DNA of 18,677 nt from JAAZGD01 sp964489555. Lineage in GTDB: Bacteria > Bacillota > Clostridia > Peptostreptococcales > Anaerovoracaceae. Shown piece by piece: positions 1-6,330 of the stretch; within the stretch, counting starts at the first letter, position 1; every line of letters begins with the position of its first letter. The notes beneath the pieces were generated by a model, which was given only the letters and a program-made list of their open reading frames with translations, was not told the DNA's origin and did not search any database. The translations under genes and the position numbers were made by a program. The stretch spans positions 1-18,677 of the forward strand of contig CAZAZF010000025.1 of the NCBI GenBank assembly GCA_964489555.1, written 5' to 3'.

Positions 1-30
1 CGACCCCGAACCGACCCCTTAGAACCGTCA

Positions 31-66
31 AATAAAAAGAACCGGAGAAAGAATCTCCGGTTCTTT
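31..66 (-). terminator. Intrinsic terminator of the tRNA-Ala gene
   Basis: A 13-bp perfect inverted repeat (36-48 with 54-66) closes on a 5-nt loop. Read on the minus strand it is followed by a T-rich tract (TTTTTATT). It lies directly downstream of the tRNA 3' end, so it should end the tRNA transcript. Confidence 0.9.
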
Positions 67-71
67 CAAAG

Positions 72-147
72 TGGTGGACCTAAGGAGGATCGAACTCCTG
101 ACCTCTTGACTGCCAGTCAAGCGCGCTCCCAGCTGCGCCATAGGCCC
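72..147 (-). tRNA. tRNA-Ala, anticodon GGC
   Basis: The reverse complement folds as a 76-nt cloverleaf. The acceptor stem GGGCCTA/TAGGTCC contains a G3:U70 wobble pair, the classic alanine identity element. The anticodon stem CTTGA/TCAAG holds the loop CTGGCAG, giving anticodon GGC, which reads GCC and GCU codons. The T arm contains the standard GTTCGATC loop region. The 3' CCA is encoded in the DNA (72-74 on the plus strand). It has its own promoter and terminator, so it is probably expressed independently of the acyltransferase operon upstream on the same strand. Confidence 0.97.
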
Positions 148-177
148 ACGGTTATGAAGTCGTTTTGCGACTATTTG

Positions 178-206
178 ATATTACAATAAATTGTGGACCA
201 TTTCAA
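178..206 (-). promoter_or_regulatory. Sigma-A-type promoter for tRNA-Ala
   Basis: On the minus strand TTGAAA (201-206) and TAATAT (178-183) are separated by exactly 17 nt. Transcription would start about 20-25 nt before the mature tRNA. Both boxes are near consensus. Confidence 0.8.
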
Positions 207-274
207 GTCCTTTTTGTTCTTTGTTGTCCTCTCTTGAGAGGGGGGAACAATGGCCGCTGGAACAGGGAAGAGGG

Positions 275-1498
275 CTAATCCTCCCATTGGAACATGTTCT
301 GGTTGAGGCTGTCTACATTATATATAAAGATTACCACATCCGGCCGATAGTCCTTGGCATACTGAGAAATAGAGCCTTTATATAATCTGGGGTCCAGTGC
401 ACGGACCTCATGAACACCTAAGGATAGGAAAGAATATACCGGCACGCCGAAAGAATCTTTGATGATGAGAATCTTGCCTTCGGGCAGCTTATGGTTGATG
501 AACACCAGCTCTTCATTATCTCCATGATAGGCAGCATAGCGGTTAGCGGTCATTTTCGGATCTTCCAGATACTCTTTCACTAAAACGGCATCTTCAAAAG
601 AGCCCCTAGACTGTGTGGTGACACCGTAATCCGTTTCCCAGAGTTGAATATCCGTTTCAAACCGGGGGACTACTAATGTGAACCGATCTACCCCGCCATA
701 AATCTTGCCAACCCTTCTTCCCATGGAGCCAATAAAGGAGTTTTCCTGGGTGGTCATTTGGAATTGGTCTTCTGAAAAGGTGGCGGGGTCAATGGGCACA
801 GTGTATTCATCTGCCAGAGTCTTGGCGATGGTTTCTGTGGCCTTCAGCGCTGCGGGAATGGTCCAATGGTGGTCCGTATTGAAGAACAAGTCTTGTTGAG
901 AAATTCCCTGCTGGCGATACTCGCGGAAAGATATCCGGAGATCCAGAACAGACAAGCCTTGCTGTTCCAACATGGCAAGGAAGCTGTCTGCATTTTCATC
1001 CCCGTAATCAAAGGTAATAGGAGTGATTTCGGTCTCGTCCAACAGGCGGAAGGGTGCTTGAACCCAGAGGAATGGAATTTTCTCCTGTTCTAAGGTTTCC
1101 TTCAGGGCAACGATTTTATTCGCCGGTTCCGTCAAATCTCTTTCATTAATTTGGTAGGTAATCTGCCCGTGGTCAGTCAGGAACAAGTAACTGTAGTTGG
1201 GGTCCGGTATGGTGCGTTTCCCCATGGCCTTCTGGGTGGCACCATATAGTTCGATGAAGCCTTCATATCCCGGGGCTTCTCCTACTAGCAAATCATCAAA
1301 TATTTGGACGGCCTGCTCCACTCTTTCTAGAAGAGGCGTTCCTTCCGGTACGGTATTTCGGTAAGTGGTAAGAAACTCCCGAGGAAAGCTAGAGGCCAAT
1401 AGAAACAACAAAAGCAGACCGACGATGGCGGTAAACAGAATGGCGGTTAATTTTTGTTCTATATGGTTTTCCGGGCTTCCGCTTTTCTTTGGCCTCAT
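275..1498 (-). CDS. DHHW/AlgX-AlgJ-like polysaccharide O-acetylation protein
   Basis: A 407-aa protein with a short basic N-terminus and one membrane segment (about residues 17-36), so the rest is probably extracytoplasmic. Residues 208-212 read TDHHW, the signature of the DHHW family. KDSFG at 347-351 fits the block carrying the nucleophilic Ser in SGNH-like AlgX/AlgJ acetyltransferases. Family knowledge: such proteins pass acetyl groups, moved across the membrane by an MBOAT protein, onto an exported polysaccharide. The start ATG follows an AAGGAG site that overlaps the stop codon of the MBOAT gene, 12 nt upstream, so the two genes are translationally linked. The acceptor polymer cannot be read from the sequence. 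The gene lies last in its operon, and I see no canonical terminator after it. Confidence 0.85.
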   Translation of the reverse strand: MRPKKSGSPENHIEQKLTAILFTAIVGLLLLFLLASSFPREFLTTYRNTVPEGTPLLERVEQAVQIFDDLLVGEAPGYEGFIELYGATQKAMGKRTIPDPNYSYLFLTDHGQITYQINERDLTEPANKIVALKETLEQEKIPFLWVQAPFRLLDETEITPITFDYGDENADSFLAMLEQQGLSVLDLRISFREYRQQGISQQDLFFNTDHHWTIPAALKATETIAKTLADEYTVPIDPATFSEDQFQMTTQENSFIGSMGRRVGKIYGGVDRFTLVVPRFETDIQLWETDYGVTTQSRGSFEDAVLVKEYLEDPKMTANRYAAYHGDNEELVFINHKLPEGKILIIKDSFGVPVYSFLSLGVHEVRALDPRLYKGSISQYAKDYRPDVVIFIYNVDSLNQNMFQWED

Positions 1499-1510
1499 GA
1501 AGCTCTCTCC

Positions 1511-2926
1511 TTAGAAATTAAAATAAATAAATGGATTGTGGGCCCCCTTTACCAAATAGGAAAGGGAGACAAGCAGCACCAGTAGCAATAAGGTGGTATA
1601 TATGGGTGCGGGTACTCTTTGGAAACGCTCGCCAAGGGGCACGCTGAATAAAAATCCTGCGAAAAATATCCAGAGATATTCTTTAATCCAGGCCAGGGTA
1701 CGTATGTCCGACAGAGGCTCTGAACCTGCCCCGGACATGAGATTCAAGTAGTGAATGGCATCCCCTATGGTTTGGGAACGGAAAAGAACCCAGCCGATTA
1801 TCACCAGAAGCAATAGATACACATGCTTTACCACCGAAATCAACCAGCGAGACAGGAGGCTGTTCCCCAGTGGTTTGAAGTATACCTTTTTCTCGAAGTT
1901 CAAAGCCTTTTCTAGGATAATGAAAAAGCACCAGAGGAAACCCCAGCAAACAAAGGTCCAGTTGGCGCCATGCCAAAATCCCGTCAGCAACCATACAATA
2001 AATAGGTTGAAAAAGGTCCGGCCCTTCCCGGAGCGGCTGCCGCCCAAGGGAATATACACATAGTCTCGAAACCAGGTTCCTAGGGATATGTGCCAACGTC
2101 TCCAAAACTCGGATGCCGAACGGGAGATATAGGGGTAATTGAAGTTCTCGGGAAATTTGAATCCAAACATACGACCTAATCCGATGGCCATATCGGAATA
2201 TCCGGAGAAATCAAAAAATATCTGGAAAGTATAGGCCAAAGCTCCCAGCCAAGCCAGTGCTGTGGTGCCGTTGCCTTCACCAACGATGCGGAAGCAATGG
2301 TCTGCTACGATGGCCATGTTATTGGCGATGAGGATTTTCTTGCCCAAGCCCATGAGAAAACGGCAGACTCCCTCCGAAAACAATTCCATAGATTCCACCC
2401 GGTGCTGGATTTGATGAGCCACCGTCTGGTATCGGATAATGGGACCTGCAATCAGCTGAGGGAAGAAAGATATGTATAGACCTACATGGAGTAAATCCTT
2501 TTGGGCCTCCGCTTTGTTTCGATAAATATCCAGCACATAGGAAATGGCTTGAAAGGTGAAGAAACTGATTCCAATGGGCAGGATAATTTCCCGGGTGGTC
2601 CAGTTGGCGTGAAACAAGAGGTTGATATTCGCCACGGTGAACATGAAATACTTGAAAATAAATAGAATTCCCAAGTTCACAGCCAGCATGGCAACGATAA
2701 TCCAAGGCTTCTTTCGGGTTTGTACCAAAAGACCAAAGAAGTAGTTGGCTACGATAGATCCCATCATCACAAAGACGAACCAAGGTTCTCCCCAGGCATA
2801 GAAAAAAAGACTGGCCCCAAAAAGAAAATAGTTTTGCAGCCTTCGGTGGTGCCGCAAAAGTATGTAGTAGACCAGTAGGGTCAGAGGGAGAAAACATATG
2901 AGGAATGTAAGGGATGAAAATAGCAT
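1511..2926 (-). CDS. MBOAT-family membrane-bound O-acyltransferase (AlgI/DltB-like)
   Basis: A polytopic membrane protein of 471 aa from the start chosen here. FWRRWHISLG (His279) and the later WHGANW segment (His319) are the MBOAT active-site signatures, and the YIPLGG segment between them is typical of AlgI/PatA-type members. These enzymes take acetyl from a cytoplasmic donor and hand it across the membrane to a partner such as the DHHW protein encoded 12 nt downstream. The reading frame stays open upstream to an ATG at 3007. I prefer ATG 2926 because an extended -10 promoter lies inside that extension, because residues from here begin with the usual MLFSS membrane start, and because AGAGG sits 8 nt upstream. 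Polysaccharide O-acetylation is the best guess. DltB itself is less likely because no dlt genes are nearby. Confidence 0.93.
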   Translation of the reverse strand: MLFSSLTFLICFLPLTLLVYYILLRHHRRLQNYFLFGASLFFYAWGEPWFVFVMMGSIVANYFFGLLVQTRKKPWIIVAMLAVNLGILFIFKYFMFTVANINLLFHANWTTREIILPIGISFFTFQAISYVLDIYRNKAEAQKDLLHVGLYISFFPQLIAGPIIRYQTVAHQIQHRVESMELFSEGVCRFLMGLGKKILIANNMAIVADHCFRIVGEGNGTTALAWLGALAYTFQIFFDFSGYSDMAIGLGRMFGFKFPENFNYPYISRSASEFWRRWHISLGTWFRDYVYIPLGGSRSGKGRTFFNLFIVWLLTGFWHGANWTFVCWGFLWCFFIILEKALNFEKKVYFKPLGNSLLSRWLISVVKHVYLLLLVIIGWVLFRSQTIGDAIHYLNLMSGAGSEPLSDIRTLAWIKEYLWIFFAGFLFSVPLGERFQRVPAPIYTTLLLLVLLVSLSYLVKGAHNPFIYFNF

Positions 2927-2977
2927 ACAGGCTGCCTCTTTATTTCCCGTGAAATGGGGGGATTCTTTGTCGCTCAC

Positions 2978-2986
2978 ATTATACCA
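2978..2986 (-). promoter_or_regulatory. Extended -10 promoter for the MBOAT-DHHW operon
   Basis: On the minus strand TGG precedes a perfect TATAAT (2978-2983), giving an extended -10. No good -35 box is seen at 16-18 nt (only a partial GTGACC at 15 nt). Transcription starting near 2971 would leave a leader of about 45 nt before ATG 2926. Confidence 0.6.
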
Positions 2987-3068
2987 TTCTCCCAAGGAGG
3001 TCACCATCCCTTCCTGTATTATTCCGCGTATATTTCATGTTTTATTTTGTCTTTACCCGCAGTTTTGG

Positions 3069-3097
3069 TTGCATTTCTCTGAAATGGGGTATACAAT
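3069..3097 (+). promoter_or_regulatory. Sigma-A-type promoter for the thioesterase gene
   Basis: TTGCAT (3069-3074), a 17-nt spacer and TACAAT (3092-3097). The predicted start, near 3104, is about 10 nt before a hairpin in the leader. The promoter is flanked by two copies of an 11-mer (see findings). Confidence 0.6.
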
Positions 3098-3113
3098 GGC
3101 CATGACATCAAGG

Positions 3114-3140
3114 AACTGCGGGCAACCTTCCCGCAGTTTT
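3114..3140 (+). promoter_or_regulatory. Leader hairpin with short T tract upstream of the thioesterase gene
   Basis: AACTGCGGG (3114-3122) pairs perfectly with CCCGCAGTT (3130-3138) around a 7-nt loop, followed by only two further T's and AAA. It could be a weak attenuator, an mRNA 5' stabiliser or an operator half-site. The T tract is too short to call it a terminator with confidence. Confidence 0.45.
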
Positions 3141-3186
3141 AAATTGGAAAAAGAGAATAGTGAAGAGTAAGGGAACGAAAGAGGCC

Positions 3187-3699
3187 ATGAAGTACAAGGT
3201 GACTCGGAAACAAAATAATAGTAGTATGTGCGCCGTTTGCGGCCTAGACAATCCTTTTGGAATCCATGGCCGGTTTTATGAAACCCACACGGGGGAAGTC
3301 ATAGGACTTTTTCGCGCCAAGGAGCATCATCAGAGCTTTCCGGAGCGGGTTCACGGCGGAATCGTTTCTGCCATGTTGGACGAGGTGATGAGCCGGGTCC
3401 TTAATGTGGAGTTTCCGGAAGAGTGGTCCGTGACGGTGGATTTACGAATTCGATTTAAGAAACCGGTGCCTTTGGAGACCGACTTGAAAGCATTGGGGCG
3501 CATTACCCGTATTAATAGGAAGATTTTTGAAACCACAGGGGAAATTTACCTGCCGGACGGTAGTGTGGCAGCAGAAGGTTGGGGGAAATTCTTTCGAGGG
3601 ATACCCAAGGAATTGGAAGCCTTTGAAGGCAGTGAAACCTATCTGGAAGGATGGCAGGTGGTGGATCACCGGGAAGACCCGGAGGAAATTGAAATATAG
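3187..3699 (+). CDS. PaaI-family hotdog-fold acyl-CoA thioesterase
   Basis: 170 aa from ATG 3187. The sequence starts with a CAVCG segment (Cys15, Cys18) followed by NPFGIHGRF, a pattern seen at the N-terminus of many PaaI/YbgC-type thioesterases. HGGIVSAMLDEVM (residues 56-68) is the hotdog helix with its catalytic acidic residue (Asp65 or Glu66). The C-terminal half is the antiparallel sheet, including VTVDLRIRFKKPVP. These enzymes hydrolyse acyl-CoA thioesters in the cytoplasm; the substrate cannot be told. The frame is also open from a GTG at 3160, which would add nine residues. Neither start has an ideal ribosome binding site (AGAGG lies only 2 nt before ATG 3187), so the start is uncertain. 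The gene has its own promoter, and I see no terminator before the rpmG promoter. Confidence 0.85.
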   Translation: MKYKVTRKQNNSSMCAVCGLDNPFGIHGRFYETHTGEVIGLFRAKEHHQSFPERVHGGIVSAMLDEVMSRVLNVEFPEEWSVTVDLRIRFKKPVPLETDLKALGRITRINRKIFETTGEIYLPDGSVAAEGWGKFFRGIPKELEAFEGSETYLEGWQVVDHREDPEEIEI

Positions 3700-3709
3700 G
3701 GGAATTTCC

Positions 3710-3738
3710 TTGACAACAAGACTTCTCCGTTATAATAT
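3710..3738 (+). promoter_or_regulatory. Promoter of the rpmG-secE-nusG operon
   Basis: Perfect TTGACA (3710-3715), a 17-nt spacer and TAATAT (3733-3738). Overlapping TATAAT hexamers at 3731 and 3736 would give spacers of 15 and 20 nt. It begins 11 nt after the thioesterase stop codon and gives a leader of about 80 nt before rpmG. Confidence 0.85.
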
Positions 3739-3827
3739 AATTAAGCGACTTTATGCGATGAATTCCATTTTAGTCCCATTTTTAGTGGAAACATGAAGTA
3801 TAGATCAGTTATTAGGAGGTAACATCG

Positions 3828-3989
3828 ATGGCAGTAGGGGCAAGAGTGCGAGTGACTCTGGCATGTCAAGAATGCAAACAGAGAAACTACACTAGCATGA
3901 AAAACAAAAAGAACGATCCGGACCGAATCGAAATGATGAAGTATTGCAAATTCTGCAAGGATCATACGCTTCACAAGGAAACCAAATAA
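3828..3989 (+). CDS. rpmG: Ribosomal protein bL33, zinc-binding form
   Basis: A 53-aa reading frame beginning MAVGARVRVTLACQECK. Two CxxC pairs (Cys13/Cys16 and Cys40/Cys43) mark the zinc-binding form of L33, as opposed to the cysteine-free form that many bacteria express under zinc limitation. L33 belongs to the large ribosomal subunit near the E site. The start follows AGGAGG at a good distance. The stop codon overlaps the AAGGAG ribosome binding site of secE, 12 nt before its start. The order rpmG-secE-nusG is the common Firmicutes arrangement and supports the call. Confidence 0.97.
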   Translation: MAVGARVRVTLACQECKQRNYTSMKNKKNDPDRIEMMKYCKFCKDHTLHKETK

Positions 3990-4001
3990 GGAGTAATTCG
4001 A

Positions 4002-4262
4002 ATGGCTAAGGAAAACAAGCTGGAGGCCAAAGCTCCCGCTAAAAAGAAACCGGTTCGTCCCAAGAGAGAACGGCCCAGTATTAGAGAATACTTCAAAGGC
4101 ATCCGAACCGAAGTAAAGAAAGTGGTATGGCCCACTCGAAAAGAGTTGGGTACATTTACTGTAGTGGTAATTTTAACCTGTACTTTTTTTGCGTTGGCAT
4201 TCTGGGGAATCGACTCCGGCGTCCTGGCGATGCTGAAGGGAATTCTCGGCATTAGTATGTAA
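4002..4262 (+). CDS. secE: Preprotein translocase subunit SecE
   Basis: An 86-aa protein with a basic, proline-rich cytoplasmic N-terminus (about residues 1-30), the conserved amphipathic helix with VVWPTRKEL (residues 41-49), and a single membrane segment (about 51-71). This is the short, one-helix SecE typical of Gram-positive bacteria. SecE clamps SecY in the SecYEG protein-export channel. It lies between rpmG and nusG, as in most bacteria, 14 nt before nusG. Confidence 0.97.
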   Translation: MAKENKLEAKAPAKKKPVRPKRERPSIREYFKGIRTEVKKVVWPTRKELGTFTVVVILTCTFFALAFWGIDSGVLAMLKGILGISM

Positions 4263-4276
4263 GGAAAAGGAAACTC

Positions 4277-4858
4277 ATGGCCGAACAAGAAAAAGATTTA
4301 TCCTTTGATGTGGTTGAAGAAGGGGTTAGTGGCGTTCGCGCCATAAGAGAGCCCATGTGGTATGTAGTTCATACCTATTCCGGTCACGAAAACAAGGTCA
4401 AAGTGAATATTGAAAAGTTGGTAGAGAACCGGGGAATGCAGGATTTGGTTCTTAGCGTTGTGGTTCCCACAGAAGATGTGGTGGAGATGAAAAATGGCCA
4501 ACGAAAAATCAAAACCCGCAAAATGTTTCCCGGGTATGTTTTGGTGAAAATGATTGTTACCAACGAGTCCTGGTATCTAGTGCGAAACACCCAGGGAGTA
4601 ACGGGGTTTGTAGGCCATGGTTCGGAACCGGTGCCGCTTACTTTGGAAGAAGTTCGGCGAATGGGGATTGAAAAGATTATCATAGACATGGATATCAAGA
4701 TAGGGGATTCTGTGAAGGTCATCAACGGCCCCTTTGAAGGTTTCATGGGCATTGTTTCCAACTTTGACGAAGAAAAACAGGTAATGAAGGTAATGATTAG
4801 TATGTTTGGACGTGATACATTAGTGGAATTGGAATACGCTCAAATCGACAAATTGTAG
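4277..4858 (+). CDS. nusG: Transcription termination/antitermination factor NusG
   Basis: 193 aa. The NGN domain starts at MWYVVHTYSGHE (Trp28) and contains the MFPGYVLV segment. The KOW domain fills about residues 140-193, with GDSVKVINGPFEGF followed by the closing beta strands. NusG binds the clamp of RNA polymerase and affects pausing, rho-dependent termination and coupling to ribosomes. The chosen ATG follows AAGGAAAAGGA. This gives an acidic N-terminal extension of about 26 residues before the usual MxWYV start; the alternative ATG at 4355 has a poor ribosome binding site. Its neighbours secE and rplK are the standard ones. Confidence 0.97.
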   Translation: MAEQEKDLSFDVVEEGVSGVRAIREPMWYVVHTYSGHENKVKVNIEKLVENRGMQDLVLSVVVPTEDVVEMKNGQRKIKTRKMFPGYVLVKMIVTNESWYLVRNTQGVTGFVGHGSEPVPLTLEEVRRMGIEKIIIDMDIKIGDSVKVINGPFEGFMGIVSNFDEEKQVMKVMISMFGRDTLVELEYAQIDKL

Positions 4859-4859
4859 G

Positions 4860-4885
4860 GATAGGGTGGTCAGAAGACTCCCATC
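4860..4885 (+). promoter_or_regulatory. Hairpin in the nusG-rplK gap, possible r-protein leader
   Basis: Three short helices stack: GAT/ATC (4860-4862 with 4883-4885), GGG/CCC (4864-4866 with 4880-4882) and GTC/GAC (4869-4871 with 4876-4878). They close an AGAA loop, with a bulged A and a small asymmetric internal loop. No T tract follows, so it is not a terminator. It could be an r-protein (L1) site, which is only a suggestion from its position. Confidence 0.35.
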
Positions 4886-4968
4886 TAAAGCAAAGATTCC
4901 AGCGATAATATTATAAAGGAAGGGAAAACCCCTAGTCCCCGCCAGGCGGGAGAAAGGAGAAGAGAGGA

Positions 4969-5394
4969 ATGGCAAAAAAAGTTGAAGGCTATATCAAATT
5001 GCAGATTCCCGCAGGAGGAGCCACCCCGGCACCACCCGTTGGACCGGCGTTGGGTCAAAAAAGCGTAAACATCATGGACTTTTGTAAACAGTTCAACGCA
5101 AAGACCCAGGATCAACAGGGAATGATTATCCCCGTGGTAATCACCGTGTATGCGGATCGTTCTTTCAGTTTTGTCTGCAAGACACCACCGGCAGCGGTGC
5201 TGATTAAGAAGGCGGCTGGTTTAAGCAAGGCTTCCGGAGAACCCAACAAAAATAAGATTGGTACCATTACGTTGGATCAAGCGCAGGAAATCGCCAAAAC
5301 CAAAATGCCGGATTTGAATGCGGCTAATCTGGAGACGGCTACCGAAATGATTAAAGGCACGGCCAGAAGTATGGGAGTTATTGTGAAAGAGTAA
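4969..5394 (+). CDS. rplK: Ribosomal protein uL11
   Basis: 141 aa, the normal length. The N-terminal domain has the proline-rich GGATPAPPVGPALGQ segment (about residues 17-31), which contacts the thiostrepton region of 23S rRNA. The C-terminal rRNA-binding domain ends with KGTARSMGV. L11 forms the base of the GTPase-associated stalk together with L10 and L7/L12, encoded just downstream. The start ATG follows AAAGGAGAAGAGAGGA. A 110-nt gap from nusG carries a hairpin and no convincing promoter. Confidence 0.98.
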   Translation: MAKKVEGYIKLQIPAGGATPAPPVGPALGQKSVNIMDFCKQFNAKTQDQQGMIIPVVITVYADRSFSFVCKTPPAAVLIKKAAGLSKASGEPNKNKIGTITLDQAQEIAKTKMPDLNAANLETATEMIKGTARSMGVIVKE

Positions 5395-5396
5395 GA

Positions 5397-5431
5397 TGTG
5401 GGAGACTTTTTAAGAAGTCGATTGCACCACA
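5397..5431 (+). promoter_or_regulatory. Candidate L1-binding mRNA hairpin before rplA
   Basis: TGTGG (5397-5401) pairs with CCACA (5427-5431) and GACTT (5404-5408) with AAGTC (5415-5419). The helices are separated by an asymmetric internal loop, GA against GATTGCA. The first strand, GTGGGAGACTT, resembles the L1-binding stem of 23S rRNA, and the element abuts the AAGGAGG site of rplA. Autoregulation by L1 is established for other bacteria; its use here is inferred. Confidence 0.5.
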
Positions 5432-5443
5432 AGGAGGTATGAA

Positions 5444-6142
5444 ATGCCAAAGAGAGGCAAAAAGTATCGAGAAGCATTAGCTAACTTCGATGCACAAAAG
5501 CAGTACGATGCCAAAGAAGCCATGGAAATCCTGGTGAAAATGGGCACAGCAAAATTCGACGAGACCGTAGAAGCCCACATTAAGCTGGGTGTAGACGGAA
5601 GACATGCGGACCAGCAGGTTCGTGGTGCCATCGTTCTTCCTCATGGAACGGGTAAAACCAAAAGAGTGTTGGTATTTGCCAAGGGTCCCAAGGCGCAAGA
5701 AGCAGAGGCTGCTGGTGCAGACTTTGTAGGAGCGGAAGAGTTGGCCGAAAAGATTCAAAAAGAAAACTGGTTCGATTTCGATGTAGTGGTAGCCACTCCA
5801 GATATGATGGGTGTAGTTGGCAAGCTGGGTAAAGTATTAGGACCCAAAGGCATGATGCCCAACCCCAAATCCGGAACGGTAACCATGGATATCGGAAAAG
5901 CCATGGAAGAGATCAAAGCGGGTAAAGTGGAGTATCGTTTGGATAAGACCAACATCGTCCACACACCGGTAGGAAAGGTTTCTTTCGGACCGGAAAAACT
6001 GGCAGACAACTTCAATGCGCTATTGGAAGCGGTCATCAAGGCAAAGCCGGCCGCCGCCAAAGGACAGTATTTGAGATCTGTTACTCTGGCAACCACCATG
6101 AGTCCCGGAGTGAAGGTGAATCCTCAGAGAATCCAAGGATAA
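5444..6142 (+). CDS. rplA: Ribosomal protein uL1
   Basis: 232 aa, the usual bacterial length, beginning MPKRGKKYREA. The conserved DMMGVVGKLGKVLGPKGMMPNPKSGTV region lies in the middle of the protein (contiguous stretch from about 5803 to 5880). L1 forms the mobile stalk at the E site and in many bacteria represses its own L11-L1 mRNA. The start follows a perfect AAGGAGG. The hairpin immediately upstream could be its autoregulatory site. Confidence 0.98.
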   Translation: MPKRGKKYREALANFDAQKQYDAKEAMEILVKMGTAKFDETVEAHIKLGVDGRHADQQVRGAIVLPHGTGKTKRVLVFAKGPKAQEAEAAGADFVGAEELAEKIQKENWFDFDVVVATPDMMGVVGKLGKVLGPKGMMPNPKSGTVTMDIGKAMEEIKAGKVEYRLDKTNIVHTPVGKVSFGPEKLADNFNALLEAVIKAKPAAAKGQYLRSVTLATTMSPGVKVNPQRIQG

Positions 6143-6175
6143 ACCCGGGGATTACCAATTAAACAAAGAAAACAA

Positions 6176-6268
6176 ACCGTAGACAGCGGGTGCGTAACAG
6201 CTTAATTTCCCGCCGAGGTACAATATAAAATATTGGCCTCGCTTGTCTGGTGACAGGCGAGGCATTTT
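6176..6268 (+). promoter_or_regulatory. L10 leader with antiterminator and terminator
   Basis: The kink-turn type L10 site is recognisable. ACC (6176-6178) pairs with GGT (6217-6219) and GCGGG (6186-6190) with CCCGC (6209-6213), with GTAGACAGCGGGTGC and TTAATTTCCCGCCGAGG conserved. An antiterminator can form from CGAGG (6214-6218) with CCTCG (6237-6241), supported by CAATAT/ATATTG (6221-6226 with 6230-6235). It is exclusive with both the L10 site and the terminator at 6236-6268. Binding of L10 (or L10-L12) should therefore favour termination, the known feedback for rplJL. Confidence 0.93.
6236..6268 (+). terminator. Attenuator terminator of the L10 leader
   Basis: A 12-bp stem with one G-U pair (6236-6247 with 6252-6263), a TGGT loop and ATTTTAT after it. 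Its 5' arm overlaps the antiterminator described for the L10 leader. Confidence 0.9.
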
Positions 6269-6330
6269 ATAGGGTACCATGCTGACTCTTGTTTCTTTCG
6301 TCAGGAAAGAGCAAAGAAAGGAGACCAAAT

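Noticed and set aside
1..18. Short direct repeat CGACCCC at the left edge
   Set aside because: Two copies of 7 nt only, cut by the window edge; nothing can be concluded.
221..250. Hairpin after the DHHW gene (CCTCT/AGAGG plus TTGTT/AACAA) as its terminator
   Set aside because: On the minus strand it is followed by an A-rich, not T-rich, tract, so it is not a canonical intrinsic terminator; termination there remains unexplained.
2898..3170. Small plus-strand open frame in the divergent spacer
   Set aside because: It overlaps the MBOAT start and two promoters, with no ribosome binding site and no recognisable product.
3741..3827. rpmG leader as a riboswitch
   Set aside because: Only a loose TTCCA/TGGAA pairing is visible, with no conserved motif or terminator.
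4938..4950. CCCGC-CAG-GCGGG mini hairpin just before the rplK ribosome binding site
   Set aside because: Only 5 bp with a 3-nt loop and no T tract; too small to call a regulatory element on its own.
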